Source: Paenibacillus antri
GTDB taxonomy: Bacteria; Bacillota; Bacilli; Paenibacillales; YIM-B00363
DNA length: 64,000 bases
Assembly: GCF_005765165.1 (NCBI RefSeq)
Contig: NZ_VCIW01000022.1
Coordinates: 1-64,000 of the forward strand
Reading direction: 5' to 3'
Shown: piece by piece, positions 37,105 to 46,275 of the stretch
Position numbering within the stretch: position 1 is the stretch's first letter
Layout: every line of letters starts with the position of its first letter
Translations under genes and position numbers: made by a program
The notes under the pieces: model-generated
Databases searched by the model: none
Told to the model about the DNA's origin: nothing
What the model saw: the letters and a program-made list of their open reading frames with translations, nothing else

Positions 37105-37140
37105 GAAAAAAGGGACGCCTCCCGGCGTCCTAGCGTCCCT
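37105..37140 (-). terminator. Terminator of the GH95 gene
   Basis: AGGGACGC (37111-37118) and GCGTCCCT (37133-37140) pair right after the stop at 37149; the plus-strand A run at 37105-37110 gives the T tract. Confidence 0.8.
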
Positions 37141-37148
37141 CATGTAAC

Positions 37149-39530
37149 CTATGCCTTCGCCGACAGCCGGTATTCCGTCCCTGCGACGGCGTCGAAGCGC
37201 AGCGTGCCGTCCGGTCCCGCCTCCGCCGCCGCGGGCGTCCCGTTCGCCTCGAGCCGCATTCCGGCGGCCCGCGCGATGGCGACGACGCCGCTCCGGCTCG
37301 GGCGTACGGTCGCCGCGGTCAATCGGCCCTCCGCCCAGGCGAGGTCGACCTCGCAGCCGCCGCGGGCGCGCAGGCCGCGAACCTCCCCGCTCGACCAAGC
37401 GGCGGGCAGCGCCGGCAGCAAGTCCAGCACGCACTGATGCGATTGCAGCAGCATCTCCGCGATCCCCGCGACCGCGGCGAAGTTGCCGTCGATCTGGAAC
37501 GGCGGATGCGCGTCGAACAGGTTGGCGTAGACGCCGCCATGATGATAATTTTCGCCTTCGTCCTCCTTCACGAGGCGCAGCAGGTTGCCCAGCAGCCGCA
37601 GCGCCCGGTCGCCGTCGCCGAATCTCGCCCACAGGGCGACCTTCCACCCGAGGCTCCAGCCGGTCCCGTCGTCGCCGCGGCGCTCCAGCGAACGGCGGGC
37701 GGCCGCGAACAGCTCCGGCGCGTCTCGTTCCGTCAGCGTGCGCCCGGGGTATACGCCTACCAGATGCGATACGTGTCGGTGATGCACGTCTTCGTCCTCG
37801 AAGTCCTTATACCATTCCTGAAGGATGCCGCCCCGCCCGATCTGCAGCGGGAACAACCGCCCCAGCGCATGCGCGAGCTCCTCGCGGAACGGCTCGTCCG
37901 TCCCGAGGATCGTCGCCGCTTCGATGCAGCTTGCGAACAGCTCGCGGATGAGCGACAGATCCATCGTGGACGCCATGCTGACGGCCGCGACGCCGTTCGC
38001 CGTGCGGAACTTATGCTCCGGCGACGTGGCGGGGGCGGTGACGAGGCGGCCTTCGCCGTCGTCGATCAGCCAATCGAGGCAGAACGACGCAGCCTCCTTC
38101 ATGACCGGATACGCGCGTTCCCGGAGGTACGCTTCGTCGCCGCCGAACGCGTAATGCTCCCACAGATGCTGCGTCAGCCAGACGCCGCCCATCGGCCAGA
38201 ACGCCCACGAGGCGTCGCCGTCGCCGTATCCGCCGACGGGCGCGCTCTGCGCCCAGATGTCCGAGTTATGATGCGCCGTCCACCCCCGAGCGCCGTAGTT
38301 GATCCGAGCCGTGTCGGCACCGTTCCGGGCCAGGTTGCCGATGAACGTCAGCAGCGGCTCGTGGCAGTCCGCCAGGTTGCCCGTCTCCGCCGGCCAATAA
38401 TTCATCTGCGCGTTAATGTTGAGCGTATAGTTGCTGCTCCACGGCGGCCGCGTCGACTCGTTCCAGATGCCCTGCAGGTTGGCCGCTTGGGTGCCCGGCC
38501 GGGAGCAGGCGATCATCAAATAACGGCCGTAGTGGAAGAGCAGCTCGACGAGCCCGGGGTCGTCCGCGCCGAACGCCGCGATCCGCTCGTTCGTCGGCAG
38601 CTCTTCGCCGGGAGACGCGCCGTCCCCGATCCGAAGCCGTACTCGGTCGAACAAGGCGCGATGGTCGGCGACGTGCGCCGCGCGGAGCGCCTCGTACGGC
38701 TTCCCCGCGACGCGGTCGAGGTCGGCCTGGACCTTCCGCTTCGGGTCGACGCCCTCCTGGCCCGGCGGCCGGTCGAAGCCGGCGAAGCTCGTCGCCGCGC
38801 AGAACGTCAGCGTGACGCGGGTCGCGCCGTACACGTGGATGCCGTCCGCGTCCGCCCGCGCGATGCCGTCCTCCGCCGTCGCCTGGAGGCCGCCGCAAAA
38901 TCGCATCGCCTTCGTGGTCTCGGCGTCTCCGTACCGAATCGGATCGTCGACCGATTCGTAATTGGGAGCTACATGCTCTGGAGCGATGCCTTCCATGAGA
39001 TAGCGGTCGCCGTCGGCGGCTCCGGCGTGGCGCAGCGGGCTGTCCAAGCGCGCGTGCACGCGCAGCGCGCCGGGCGCGCTCGCCTCGAGCCGCACGACGA
39101 GCGCCTGATCCGGATGCGAGACGAACGTCTCGCGGCGGTAGACGACGTTCCCGACGCGATAGACGGTCGTCGTCACGCCCGTCTCCAAATCCAGCGCGCG
39201 CTCGTATTCCCGGCACAAGTCGCCGTGCTCGAACCGCAGCGTAAGGTCGCCGAACGGCAGGAACGATTGCGTGTACGGCCCCATCATCTCCTTACAGAGC
39301 GCGTCCGCTTCCTCGTAGCGTTCTTGCCGGAGGAGCTCCCGCACCCGCGGCAGCGCGTCGCGCGCGCCCGGGTTGTTCCCGTCCTTCGGATACCCCGACC
39401 ACAACGTATCTTCGTTCAAGGCGATCCGCTCCCGCTCCGCGCCGCCGAACGCCATCGCGCCGATCCGACCGTTGCCGATCGGCAGCGCTTCCGTCCACGC
39501 CTTCGCCGGCGATCGATACCATAACCTCAT
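37149..39530 (-). CDS. GH95 family alpha-L-fucosidase/galactosidase, intracellular
   Basis: A 793-residue enzyme without a signal peptide. N-terminal beta domain with [31 protein letters not shown], then the (alpha/alpha)6 barrel with the GH95 signatures [24 protein letters not shown] (the two catalytic-site Asn) and [20 protein letters not shown] (the Asp region). It should hydrolyse alpha-1,2-linked L-fucose or L-galactose on short oligosaccharides after uptake. The start at ATG 39530 is set by GAGGTGG. It is divergent from an AraC-type regulator, with tandem operators between. Confidence 0.9.
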   Translation of the reverse strand: MRLWYRSPAKAWTEALPIGNGRIGAMAFGGAERERIALNEDTLWSGYPKDGNNPGARDALPRVRELLRQERYEEADALCKEMMGPYTQSFLPFGDLTLRFEHGDLCREYERALDLETGVTTTVYRVGNVVYRRETFVSHPDQALVVRLEASAPGALRVHARLDSPLRHAGAADGDRYLMEGIAPEHVAPNYESVDDPIRYGDAETTKAMRFCGGLQATAEDGIARADADGIHVYGATRVTLTFCAATSFAGFDRPPGQEGVDPKRKVQADLDRVAGKPYEALRAAHVADHRALFDRVRLRIGDGASPGEELPTNERIAAFGADDPGLVELLFHYGRYLMIACSRPGTQAANLQGIWNESTRPPWSSNYTLNINAQMNYWPAETGNLADCHEPLLTFIGNLARNGADTARINYGARGWTAHHNSDIWAQSAPVGGYGDGDASWAFWPMGGVWLTQHLWEHYAFGGDEAYLRERAYPVMKEAASFCLDWLIDDGEGRLVTAPATSPEHKFRTANGVAAVSMASTMDLSLIRELFASCIEAATILGTDEPFREELAHALGRLFPLQIGRGGILQEWYKDFEDEDVHHRHVSHLVGVYPGRTLTERDAPELFAAARRSLERRGDDGTGWSLGWKVALWARFGDGDRALRLLGNLLRLVKEDEGENYHHGGVYANLFDAHPPFQIDGNFAAVAGIAEMLLQSHQCVLDLLPALPAAWSSGEVRGLRARGGCEVDLAWAEGRLTAATVRPSRSGVVAIARAAGMRLEANGTPAAAEAGPDGTLRFDAVAGTEYRLSAKA

Positions 39531-39570
39531 GAGGCCACCTCGTCTCTTCATTCTTCGATGCATTGCTTTC

Positions 39571-39636
39571 ATTATAGAAGAGCGATAAGCTACCTATGAA
39601 CCGTCCATAACGGACAACCCCTTGTCCATTTCGGAC
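39571..39636 (-). promoter_or_regulatory. GH95 promoter with tandem AraC-type operators
   Basis: Two palindromic repeats, GTCCATAACGGAC (39603-39615) and GTCCATTTCGGAC (39624-39636), are spaced 21 bases apart, two helical turns. On the minus strand they abut the -35 region of a promoter with TATAAT at 39571-39576 and a poor -35 box. This is the layout expected for activation of the fucosidase gene by the AraC-family product encoded divergently. Confidence 0.65.
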
Positions 39637-39660
39637 ATAAGCGACCGGAGGAACCCGCCC

Positions 39661-40515
39661 ATGCACATGCCTTTGCTGCCCCAAAGAAGCAATCCCGTTC
39701 TGCACGATCGCGCCAAGCTGCCCTTCGCCGTGTACACGGTCGGGACGGAGCATCAACAGCCGATCGCGCGGCTGCGAGGCTTCTCCGCCCATCAGCTGTT
39801 CCTGACGTTCGCCGGCAGCGGCCGCTTCCGAACGTTGGACGGTTCGGGGTGGCGAACGCTGTCCGCCGGCACGCTGTTGACGCTGCCCGCCGACTGCCCT
39901 TACGAATGCGTCCCCTTGGGGGACGAGCCATGGCGGATCGGGTACGTCTCCTTCGCCGCGGAGGCGTCCGAAGGCTGGACCGAATGGATCGTTGGCGGAC
40001 GGCCGCGATTCGCGACGATCCGCGAGCCCGAGCTCGCCCTAGCGGGTTTGGAACGGATCTGGGACGTTTGCGGTCCGGCATTCGACCCGTGGGCGGCCTG
40101 CGAGCGGCTGTTCGCCTACTGCTTGCTTCTGAAGCGGCAGACGGATCCGGAGGCGGCGCCTCCGCGCGAGGCCGCGACGGCCGACGACGGCGGGGCGTAC
40201 GCCGAACGAATTCTGGACGCGGCGATTCGATATATGCACGACCATCTCGACCGCCCCGTCGCCATCGCCGAGCTCGCCGGCTGCGTCGGGTATTCGCAGC
40301 GTCAGCTGACGCGGCTCTTCCGCCGCAAGCTGAAGACGACGCCGCTCCGATACTTGCAGGACTATCGGCTTCGGACGGGAGACAGCCTGCTGAAAGACAA
40401 TTTGCAGCTCACGATCGCGCAGACCGCGGCTTCGGTCGGGATGAGCCCGGAATACTTTTCCAAAATGTACAAGAAACGCTTCGGCCGGCTCCCCTCCGAG
40501 GCGCGCGTCGACTGA
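39661..40515 (+). CDS. AraC-family transcriptional regulator
   Basis: A 284-residue protein. Residues about 1-170 form a cupin-type sensing domain (HQLFLTFAGSGRFRTLDGSGWRTLSAGTLLTLPADCPYECV); residues about 185-284 form the double HTH (VAIAELAGCVGYSQRQLTRLFRRKLKTTPLRYLQDYRL, then IAQTAASVGMSPEYFSKMYKKRFG). The start MHMPLLPQ has GGAGGAACCCG upstream. It is the likely activator of the divergent GH95 gene and may respond to a fucosylated or other sugar. Confidence 0.9.
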   Translation: MHMPLLPQRSNPVLHDRAKLPFAVYTVGTEHQQPIARLRGFSAHQLFLTFAGSGRFRTLDGSGWRTLSAGTLLTLPADCPYECVPLGDEPWRIGYVSFAAEASEGWTEWIVGGRPRFATIREPELALAGLERIWDVCGPAFDPWAACERLFAYCLLLKRQTDPEAAPPREAATADDGGAYAERILDAAIRYMHDHLDRPVAIAELAGCVGYSQRQLTRLFRRKLKTTPLRYLQDYRLRTGDSLLKDNLQLTIAQTAASVGMSPEYFSKMYKKRFGRLPSEARVD

Positions 40516-40630
40516 CGTCCGCGTCCCCGCGGATACGTTCGCCCGTTTTCCCTTGCGTTAGGTAGACAAACAAGCCGTTCCGGCCGCGCCGCATATGCTT
40601 TTTGTAGAACGCATAAAGGAGTGGTTGCGA

Positions 40631-41032
40631 ATGAAAACGTATCGCGCCGTCTTACTCGGCGGGAACGAAGTTCCGCCCGTGCGCACGTTCGCGACGGGGA
40701 ACGTCTTCTTCCGTCTCAACGAGGCCGGGAATCGGTTGTTTTTCCGCATGGTCGTCCGCGACATCGCGAAGGTGACCCAAGCGCATATTCATCTAGGCCG
40801 CAGAGGGGTGAACGGGCCCGTCGTCGCCTTCCTCTTCGGCCCGTCGAAATTCGGCATCACGACGAGAAGAGGCGTCGTCTGCGGCTCGCTGACGCGAAGG
40901 GATCTCGTCGGCCCGCTGCAGGGCGACCCGCTGCGCGACCTGATCGCCGAGATCGACCGCGGCAACGCCTACGTCAACGTGCACACGATCCGGCACCCGA
41001 ACGGCGAGATCCGCGGCCAGATCGTTCGGTAA
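40631..41032 (+). CDS. CHRD domain protein
   Basis: A 133-residue protein consisting of a single CHRD domain (AVLLGGNEVPPVRTFATGNVFFRL, VTQAHIHLGRRGVNGPVVAFLFG, AYVNVHTIRHPNGEIRGQI). Family members often carry signal peptides; this one has none. AAAGGAGTGG lies six bases before the ATG. It is monocistronic, with a perfect terminator downstream. Function unknown. Confidence 0.88.
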   Translation: MKTYRAVLLGGNEVPPVRTFATGNVFFRLNEAGNRLFFRMVVRDIAKVTQAHIHLGRRGVNGPVVAFLFGPSKFGITTRRGVVCGSLTRRDLVGPLQGDPLRDLIAEIDRGNAYVNVHTIRHPNGEIRGQIVR

Positions 41033-41059
41033 GCGATGCTGTATCTCCTTCGCGCGAAA

Positions 41060-41102
41060 GAAGCCGTCCGAAGTCGAATTCGACTTCGGACGGCTCCTTT
41101 TA
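41060..41102. terminator. Bidirectional terminator after the CHRD gene
   Basis: AGCCGTCCGAAGTCG and CGACTTCGGACGGCT form a perfect 15-bp stem with an AATT loop; followed by CCTTTTAC. It separates the CHRD gene from the convergent lipoprotein gene. Confidence 0.88.
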
Positions 41103-41113
41103 CTTGCGGGCGG

Positions 41114-42124
41114 TTATTTCCCGTTCCCCTTCGAATCGAGGCGCATCTCGAATTGCGTCCGCGCGCCTTCGCGGTACGTCTTCACGTCTTCGACGTCGGC
41201 TTGCTGCCCGTCGACCTTCTCGAACACTTGCCAATCCGACGCCTCCAGCGCGTCGAGGAAGCCCGACACGATCTGAGCGGTGATCGTGTCCGGATACGCT
41301 TGGACCGTCTTCTCGTAGCTGGCTTTCACTTCGTCGAGCAGACGGAACGTGTCGAAGTCGAAGACGGGCGTGTTGTTCAAGCCGTACAAATACGGCATCA
41401 GGAAGCGAGTATGATACATCTCCTTCGCCCGCTCCGTCTCCGGCGCGTCCGGATATTGCACGAGATAAGCTTCGTACGCGACGCCCCGCTCGGCTAATTC
41501 GTCCCAGCCGATGATCAGCGCCGCGTCGGACGCCATCTTGTCGTCGGACTCCAGCGCCAGCAGCGCGAGGTAATCCTTCAACGCCGGCGACAGGCGGTCG
41601 GCGTACTTCTTCAGCATGCCGTAATCCACGACGGGGTAAATCATTCCCTCGGCCGTCTCCAGCTTGTAGCCGCCCGCCGCCTTCGTCAGCGCCAGCTCTC
41701 GAATCGCTTCGTCTTCGATCGCCTCCAGGCGTTCCGCGGCGATCGGCCAACCGAGGCCGAGCAGCGCCTCCTGCACGTCGGACCCGTAATAAGCCTCCGA
41801 CGTCTTCTCCAAATCTTCTTCATAGAACGCAAGCAAGCCGCGAATCATCGCGTCGGCATGCTCCTGCGACGCGTCTCCGATATGTTCGTCGAGGAAGGCG
41901 AGCAGCTCCGAAGCTTCCTGCGCGCTCGTTATCAGCTGCTCGAAGAGCTCTATCGTCGCTACGCCGTCGGCGGACGGCGTAGCCGCATTCGATTGCTCCG
42001 AAGCCGCGGGAGCCGGCTCCGAATTCGCCTTCGCCGCCTGCTGCGCGCAGCCCGTTAAGGCCGGGATCGTAAGCGCGGCGGCTAGCGACAAGAGGGCTGT
42101 ATGGCGTGGCATATGTTTAAACAT
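41114..42124 (-). CDS. Hypothetical lipoprotein
   Basis: A 336-residue lipoprotein with lipobox PALTGC (Cys26), a short Ser/Ala/Pro linker and an alpha-helical domain rich in Ala, Glu and Leu (ELFEQLITSAQEASELLAFLDEHIGDASQEHADAMIRGLLAFYEED). The last third (YLVQYPDAPETERAKEMY) resembles tetratricopeptide-like helices. An earlier ATG (42136) sits directly on the GGAG, so ATG 42124 was preferred. I do not recognise the family. Confidence 0.75.
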   Translation of the reverse strand: MFKHMPRHTALLSLAAALTIPALTGCAQQAAKANSEPAPAASEQSNAATPSADGVATIELFEQLITSAQEASELLAFLDEHIGDASQEHADAMIRGLLAFYEEDLEKTSEAYYGSDVQEALLGLGWPIAAERLEAIEDEAIRELALTKAAGGYKLETAEGMIYPVVDYGMLKKYADRLSPALKDYLALLALESDDKMASDAALIIGWDELAERGVAYEAYLVQYPDAPETERAKEMYHTRFLMPYLYGLNNTPVFDFDTFRLLDEVKASYEKTVQAYPDTITAQIVSGFLDALEASDWQVFEKVDGQQADVEDVKTYREGARTQFEMRLDSKGNGK

Positions 42125-42320
42125 GGTACATGACATCTCCTTTTCTCGATTCGTTCGATTGCCTTGCACTTACTCACTAACAGACGGCAAGAGCGCCGGG
42201 AATGTTTCTTCATCCAGAATGTGGATCGGTCGCGAGGTCCCGTCGCGTATTCTTCGATCCAACCTGCGGTTCGACAGACCGGTTCCCGCCAAGTTCGGCA
42301 TCAAGGAGAAGGAGCTCGGA

Positions 42321-42377
42321 ACAAAAAAAACGGGTTGTCCCGAAAGTAGATACATCTACTTCTGGGAACAGCCCGTT
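42321..42377 (-). terminator. Terminator of the cyanuric-acid operon
   Basis: AACGGGTTGTCCC...AAAGTAGA and TCTACTT...GGGAACAGCCCGTT form a long stem just past the atzF stop; eight A on the plus strand give the T tract. It marks the end of the operon that begins with biuH. Confidence 0.85.
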
Positions 42378-42382
42378 GCTTG

Positions 42383-44128
42383 CTATTTTCTTACGATCGA
42401 GTCCTCCAGCCCTCTCCAGCCGCCGAACGCCGTAATGTCCTCCGCGCCGACCGTGCCGACCGCTTCGCAGACGAATCCGGGCACCTCCGTTCCGCCCTGC
42501 AGCTCCACCTTGCCGATGCCGAGAGGCGCGGGAATGCCGGCGACGAAGACGCCGAACGTCTCGAGCGGCAGCTCCCAGATTTCCAACCGAATCGACGCGC
42601 CGCCCGACTCCGTCTTCACCAGTCCCGGCTTCGCCGGCTCGGTCGGCAGCTTATACATGCGGTACTTCGCGGCCGTCGCATCCTCGCGAACGAACCTCCC
42701 CCCGTACCGACGCATCTGCGGTTCGAGCGGCAGTCCGCGCATATGCAATCCGCAGACGGCGACCTCCGTCGTCGGCGTTCGGACCGCGAATCGCCGGGCC
42801 GCCGCCTCGAGCAACCCTTCCTTCCCGGACGACGCGAACAACGTGACGCCGAACGGCAGCTCGGGTGCCGCCTCGCCGCAAGGAACGGACACGGCGCACA
42901 GGTCGAGCAGGTTGCAATGATTCGTGTATTTGCCCATCGCGCTGTTGGTCGCGATCGGATCGTCCCTTACCTGCTCCCGCGTCCACGTGCCTCCGCACGT
43001 CGGCATGACGAGCGCGCCGTCGCCAAGAAGACGCTTCGCTTCGCTCTTGAAGCGCTGCAACCGGTGCGCCGCGGCGAAGACGGACGCCGCGTCGTACGTC
43101 CCGCTTGCGCCGGAGCGCAGCACGCGTTCCGTTACGGGCCATGCCGTTCCGGGATGGGCCTCGATGAAATCGCCGAGCCCCGCCCAGCGCTCGGCGACCC
43201 ACGGACCGCCGTATAAAATTTCCGCCGCCTGCGCGAACAGCTCGACGTCGATGCGTTCGACCGGCAGCCCCGTCGCTTCCGCCCGCTCGACCGCGGCGTT
43301 CCAGGCGGCTTCGTATGCCTCGGCGTAAGGCCCGTAGAATTCAAGCGGGCCTTTCGGTACGAGCAGCTTGGATGGGAGCGACGAAGGCAACCGCGGAATC
43401 GGGCGGGACCACGGATCCAACGCATCCTCCCCCCGCACCGCCTCGTCGACCGCGAGCGCATCCTCCAACGTATGCGCGAACGCCGTCACGCAGTCCAAGC
43501 TGGCGCAGGCCGGCACGACGCCTCTCGTCGGCCATGCGCCGACGCTCGGCTTCCAGCCGTAAAGCCCGTTCAACGCGGCGGGCACGCGCCCGGAGCCGGC
43601 GGTATCGGTCCCGAGCGCGAACGCCGCATGCCCTCTCGCGACCGCGACGGCCGACCCGGAGCTCGATCCCCCGCTGATCAATTCCCGCCGCAGCGCGTTG
43701 TGCGTCTCCCCGTACGGACTTCTTGTGCCGACAAGTCCCGTGGCGAACTGGTCCAAGTTCGTCTTCCCCATCGGAATCGCTCCCGCGGCCACGAGCCGCT
43801 CCACGACGGTCGCATGCGTCTCGGGGACGTAGGCGTATTCCGCGCAAGCCGCCGTCGTCGGCAGGCCGGAGACGTCGATATTGTCCTTCGCCGCGAACGG
43901 AATCCCCCACAGCGGCGCTTCCTTCGGATCGATCGACCGCAGTCGTTCCAGATAAGGCTTAATGCGCTCCGGCTCCGGCGGCGTTATCCAGACGTTCATC
44001 TCCGCATCCTCGTTCGCGCGTCGAACGAGCTCCCGCACCACGTCCTCTGGCGTGATCGTTCCTGCCGCATACTGCTCTCTCAGCCATGCTATGGATAACC
44101 GGATCGGTATTTCCGTCTTCGTCGCCAT
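42383..44128 (-). CDS. atzF: Allophanate hydrolase (AtzF type)
   Basis: A 581-residue enzyme hydrolysing allophanate to ammonia and CO2. The amidase-signature domain occupies residues 1-450 with the Ser-cisSer-Lys triad K81 (FAAKDNID), S156 (SGGSSSGSAVAVA) and S179 (GTDTAGSGRVPA). The C-terminal domain (about 460-581; VCGLHMRGLPLEPQMRRYGGRFV, then GVFVAGIPAPLGIGKVEL) is the AtzF-type extension. It is not fused to a biotin-dependent urea carboxylase. It is the last gene of the operon, 24 bases after pucR, and completes the route from biuret. Confidence 0.92.
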   Translation of the reverse strand: MATKTEIPIRLSIAWLREQYAAGTITPEDVVRELVRRANEDAEMNVWITPPEPERIKPYLERLRSIDPKEAPLWGIPFAAKDNIDVSGLPTTAACAEYAYVPETHATVVERLVAAGAIPMGKTNLDQFATGLVGTRSPYGETHNALRRELISGGSSSGSAVAVARGHAAFALGTDTAGSGRVPAALNGLYGWKPSVGAWPTRGVVPACASLDCVTAFAHTLEDALAVDEAVRGEDALDPWSRPIPRLPSSLPSKLLVPKGPLEFYGPYAEAYEAAWNAAVERAEATGLPVERIDVELFAQAAEILYGGPWVAERWAGLGDFIEAHPGTAWPVTERVLRSGASGTYDAASVFAAAHRLQRFKSEAKRLLGDGALVMPTCGGTWTREQVRDDPIATNSAMGKYTNHCNLLDLCAVSVPCGEAAPELPFGVTLFASSGKEGLLEAAARRFAVRTPTTEVAVCGLHMRGLPLEPQMRRYGGRFVREDATAAKYRMYKLPTEPAKPGLVKTESGGASIRLEIWELPLETFGVFVAGIPAPLGIGKVELQGGTEVPGFVCEAVGTVGAEDITAFGGWRGLEDSIVRK

Positions 44129-44152
44129 TCATCGCCACCCCCGCAGGTTGTC

Positions 44153-45802
44153 CTACCCGGATAATGTCAAGCCCTTCTCGCCGCCCGTCTCCTCGACGGG
44201 CCGCATCTCGTGCAGCTTCACCGCCAGCTGCAGCTGCAACATTTCATCGCCGACCTCGGCGTTAATGTCGAGCAAATCGTAAATCCGTTCTACTCGATAG
44301 TTGACCGTGTTGTAATGCGTGAACATCTCCGCGGCGGTCTTCTTGACGTTCCGATTGTGTTTGAAATACGTCTTCAGCGTATCCAGCAGCGCCGTGCCGT
44401 TCTTCTTGTCGTACTCGAGCAGAGGGACGATGTATCGGTCGCGGTACTCCCGGACCTCCTCCGCATCCGGCAGCATATACAGCAGCCGAAAGACGCCGAG
44501 CCTTACATAATCGATGCATGGCTCTCTTACATCGCAGATGGCGCTGATGTGCAGAATCTTCTTGGCTTGTTGGTAGCTCTGATGCACATGGTCCACCCGG
44601 TCGACCCGATTCCCGATACAGAGCGAAAAGGATCCCTCCGCATCCGCAAGCGCCCCAAGCTCCGCGATTAAGGCGTCCACGGCTCTGCGAGCGTTCTCTT
44701 GCGGCGCGACGGCGATCAGGAAGGCGAACCCGCCTTCCAGCAAGGTGGCCTGAATGCGATGACCGGCGAGCCGGACCCGAATCCGCTTGACCGCCTGCTG
44801 CAGCTGCTTCAAGGTCGGCTTGCCCGATACCCAGCGGATCGTCCCCGCATGGAAGCCGTGCCCTTCCTCGAGGGGGCACCCGCATGCCTCCGCCCGAATC
44901 TTGACATCCTCCGTCGTCACGATCCGCCCCGTCAGCCAATCCTGGAGGAACTGGTCGATATATTTCGCCTCGACCTCTTTCCGCGCGCTCGCATTCATCA
45001 TTTCGAGCCCAACCAGAATGCCGACCCGATCGATCGTCAGCTGGTCGACGACGGAATGCTCTTGATTCCATTCCAACAAGAGGATGAGACAGTTGGTGTA
45101 TTGATCGTTGACGGCGGAGACGTAGACGCGGATCCGGCGGTCGCCCACCGTCAAGAAGCTGACGCCGAGCGCGCTGTCCCCTCTCAGCCGGGACCACGTC
45201 ATTTCGTCTCCGATATGCTTCGCGGCGACCTCCGCCTGAGGCGACAACAGCACCCTGTCATGGTCGTCGACCAAAATGACGGGATTGTTCAGCATTCCGT
45301 CGAGCGCCTGCAGAAACTCCTCGATGCCGGCCCCGTGCAGAAGCTGCTGCGACAGCTTCTGGAAGCGGCTCTGCAGGAGAGACAGCTCCCGCGCCTCCTG
45401 AACCAAGACGCGCTCCATAATGTCCCGCACGACATCGGAGAAGGCCGTGGACGCCGGCAGCTCGAAGACGGGGAAGCCGAGCTCCTCCGCGATCCGGAGC
45501 GCGCGATCCGGGATTCGTTCGATGAATCGTCTCGTCTTGATGCCGAGCGCGGCGACGCCTCTCGCGGCCAACGCGGGGATCATATCGGAGATCGCGTCCG
45601 GGTTGTCCCGGAACGGGAATCCGCTCGTAATCAGGAATTCCCCGGGACGCACCCAATCGATGACGTCGGGCACTTCCATGACGTTCACGCGGGTAATCGG
45701 GCGATGCAGCCCGTCCGCCCCCGCCAACAGAACCGCTTCCTTCAGCTCGGGAATGAGCGGAATATCCCCGCAAGTAAAGCCGATTTTATTGTCATTCGCC
45801 AT
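44153..45802 (-). CDS. PucR-family transcriptional regulator
   Basis: A 549-residue protein: N-terminal PucR purine-catabolism-type domain (VNVMEVPDVIDWVRPGEFLITSGFPFRDNP), a GGDEF-like central region, and a C-terminal PucR HTH_30 (TYFKHNRNVKKTAAEMFTHYNTVNYRVERIYDLLDI). In Bacillus subtilis PucR controls purine and allantoin catabolism; here it is inside a cyanuric-acid operon, so it most likely senses cyanuric acid, biuret or allophanate. GGAGGCGGATTCC precedes the ATG. It follows the cupin gene. Confidence 0.88.
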   Translation of the reverse strand: MANDNKIGFTCGDIPLIPELKEAVLLAGADGLHRPITRVNVMEVPDVIDWVRPGEFLITSGFPFRDNPDAISDMIPALAARGVAALGIKTRRFIERIPDRALRIAEELGFPVFELPASTAFSDVVRDIMERVLVQEARELSLLQSRFQKLSQQLLHGAGIEEFLQALDGMLNNPVILVDDHDRVLLSPQAEVAAKHIGDEMTWSRLRGDSALGVSFLTVGDRRIRVYVSAVNDQYTNCLILLLEWNQEHSVVDQLTIDRVGILVGLEMMNASARKEVEAKYIDQFLQDWLTGRIVTTEDVKIRAEACGCPLEEGHGFHAGTIRWVSGKPTLKQLQQAVKRIRVRLAGHRIQATLLEGGFAFLIAVAPQENARRAVDALIAELGALADAEGSFSLCIGNRVDRVDHVHQSYQQAKKILHISAICDVREPCIDYVRLGVFRLLYMLPDAEEVREYRDRYIVPLLEYDKKNGTALLDTLKTYFKHNRNVKKTAAEMFTHYNTVNYRVERIYDLLDINAEVGDEMLQLQLAVKLHEMRPVEETGGEKGLTLSG

Positions 45803-45822
45803 GGAATCCGCCTCCGCCTCGA

Positions 45823-46257
45823 CTATTTGTTTACGGAATACACATCTTCCACTAACGTCGTATTGAAGAACGAATTCGCCGGAGCCGATGCGTCGACCGG
45901 GACGAAGATGCTGATCTGCTCGCTGGGGGCGTCGCCGTCGTTCGCGACGGAATGGAGCACGCCTGCAGGAACCTGGAACGTGTCCCCCGCCCGATAGCTC
46001 TTCCACTCGCCGCTGCCGAGCAGCAGCTTCACCTTCCCGACGGTAATGTGAATGACCTCGACGACGTCGTGAACGTGCGGAAGCACTTGGCCGCCGACTC
46101 CGATCTTCTCCCATAGAATCGAGCTCATTCGAATGCCTAGAGCATCGGCTTCCGCCGCGGATACGATCTCCCGGTGATACAATTCAATATGGTTCGGCAT
46201 CAAGTCCCAATTCATGGTTTCGCCGGTCAACACCTTCGTTTCTTTCATCAGCGTCAT
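45823..46257 (-). CDS. Small cupin-domain protein of the cyanuric-acid operon
   Basis: A 144-residue protein with one cupin barrel: motif 1 HVHDVVEVIHITVGKVKL and motif 2 GDTFQVPAGVLHSVAND. The metal-ligand pattern is H-x-H...E in motif 1 and H in motif 2, so a metal site is possible. It lies between atzD and pucR with GGGAGGAACGC upstream. No gene of this type belongs to the known cyanuric-acid route; it could bind an intermediate, modulate PucR or catalyse a side reaction such as decarboxylation. Function unknown. Confidence 0.85.
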   Translation of the reverse strand: MTLMKETKVLTGETMNWDLMPNHIELYHREIVSAAEADALGIRMSSILWEKIGVGGQVLPHVHDVVEVIHITVGKVKLLLGSGEWKSYRAGDTFQVPAGVLHSVANDGDAPSEQISIFVPVDASAPANSFFNTTLVEDVYSVNK

Positions 46258-46275
46258 CGCGCGTTCCTCCCGGTT

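Noticed and set aside
37437-39524. A 695-codon plus-strand open frame antisense to the GH95 gene
   Set aside because: Arg/Val/Ala-rich shadow frame; GH95 motifs on the minus strand explain the region.
42170-42355. A 61-codon minus-strand frame upstream of the hypothetical lipoprotein
   Set aside because: It runs through the atzF terminator and lacks a ribosome-binding site.
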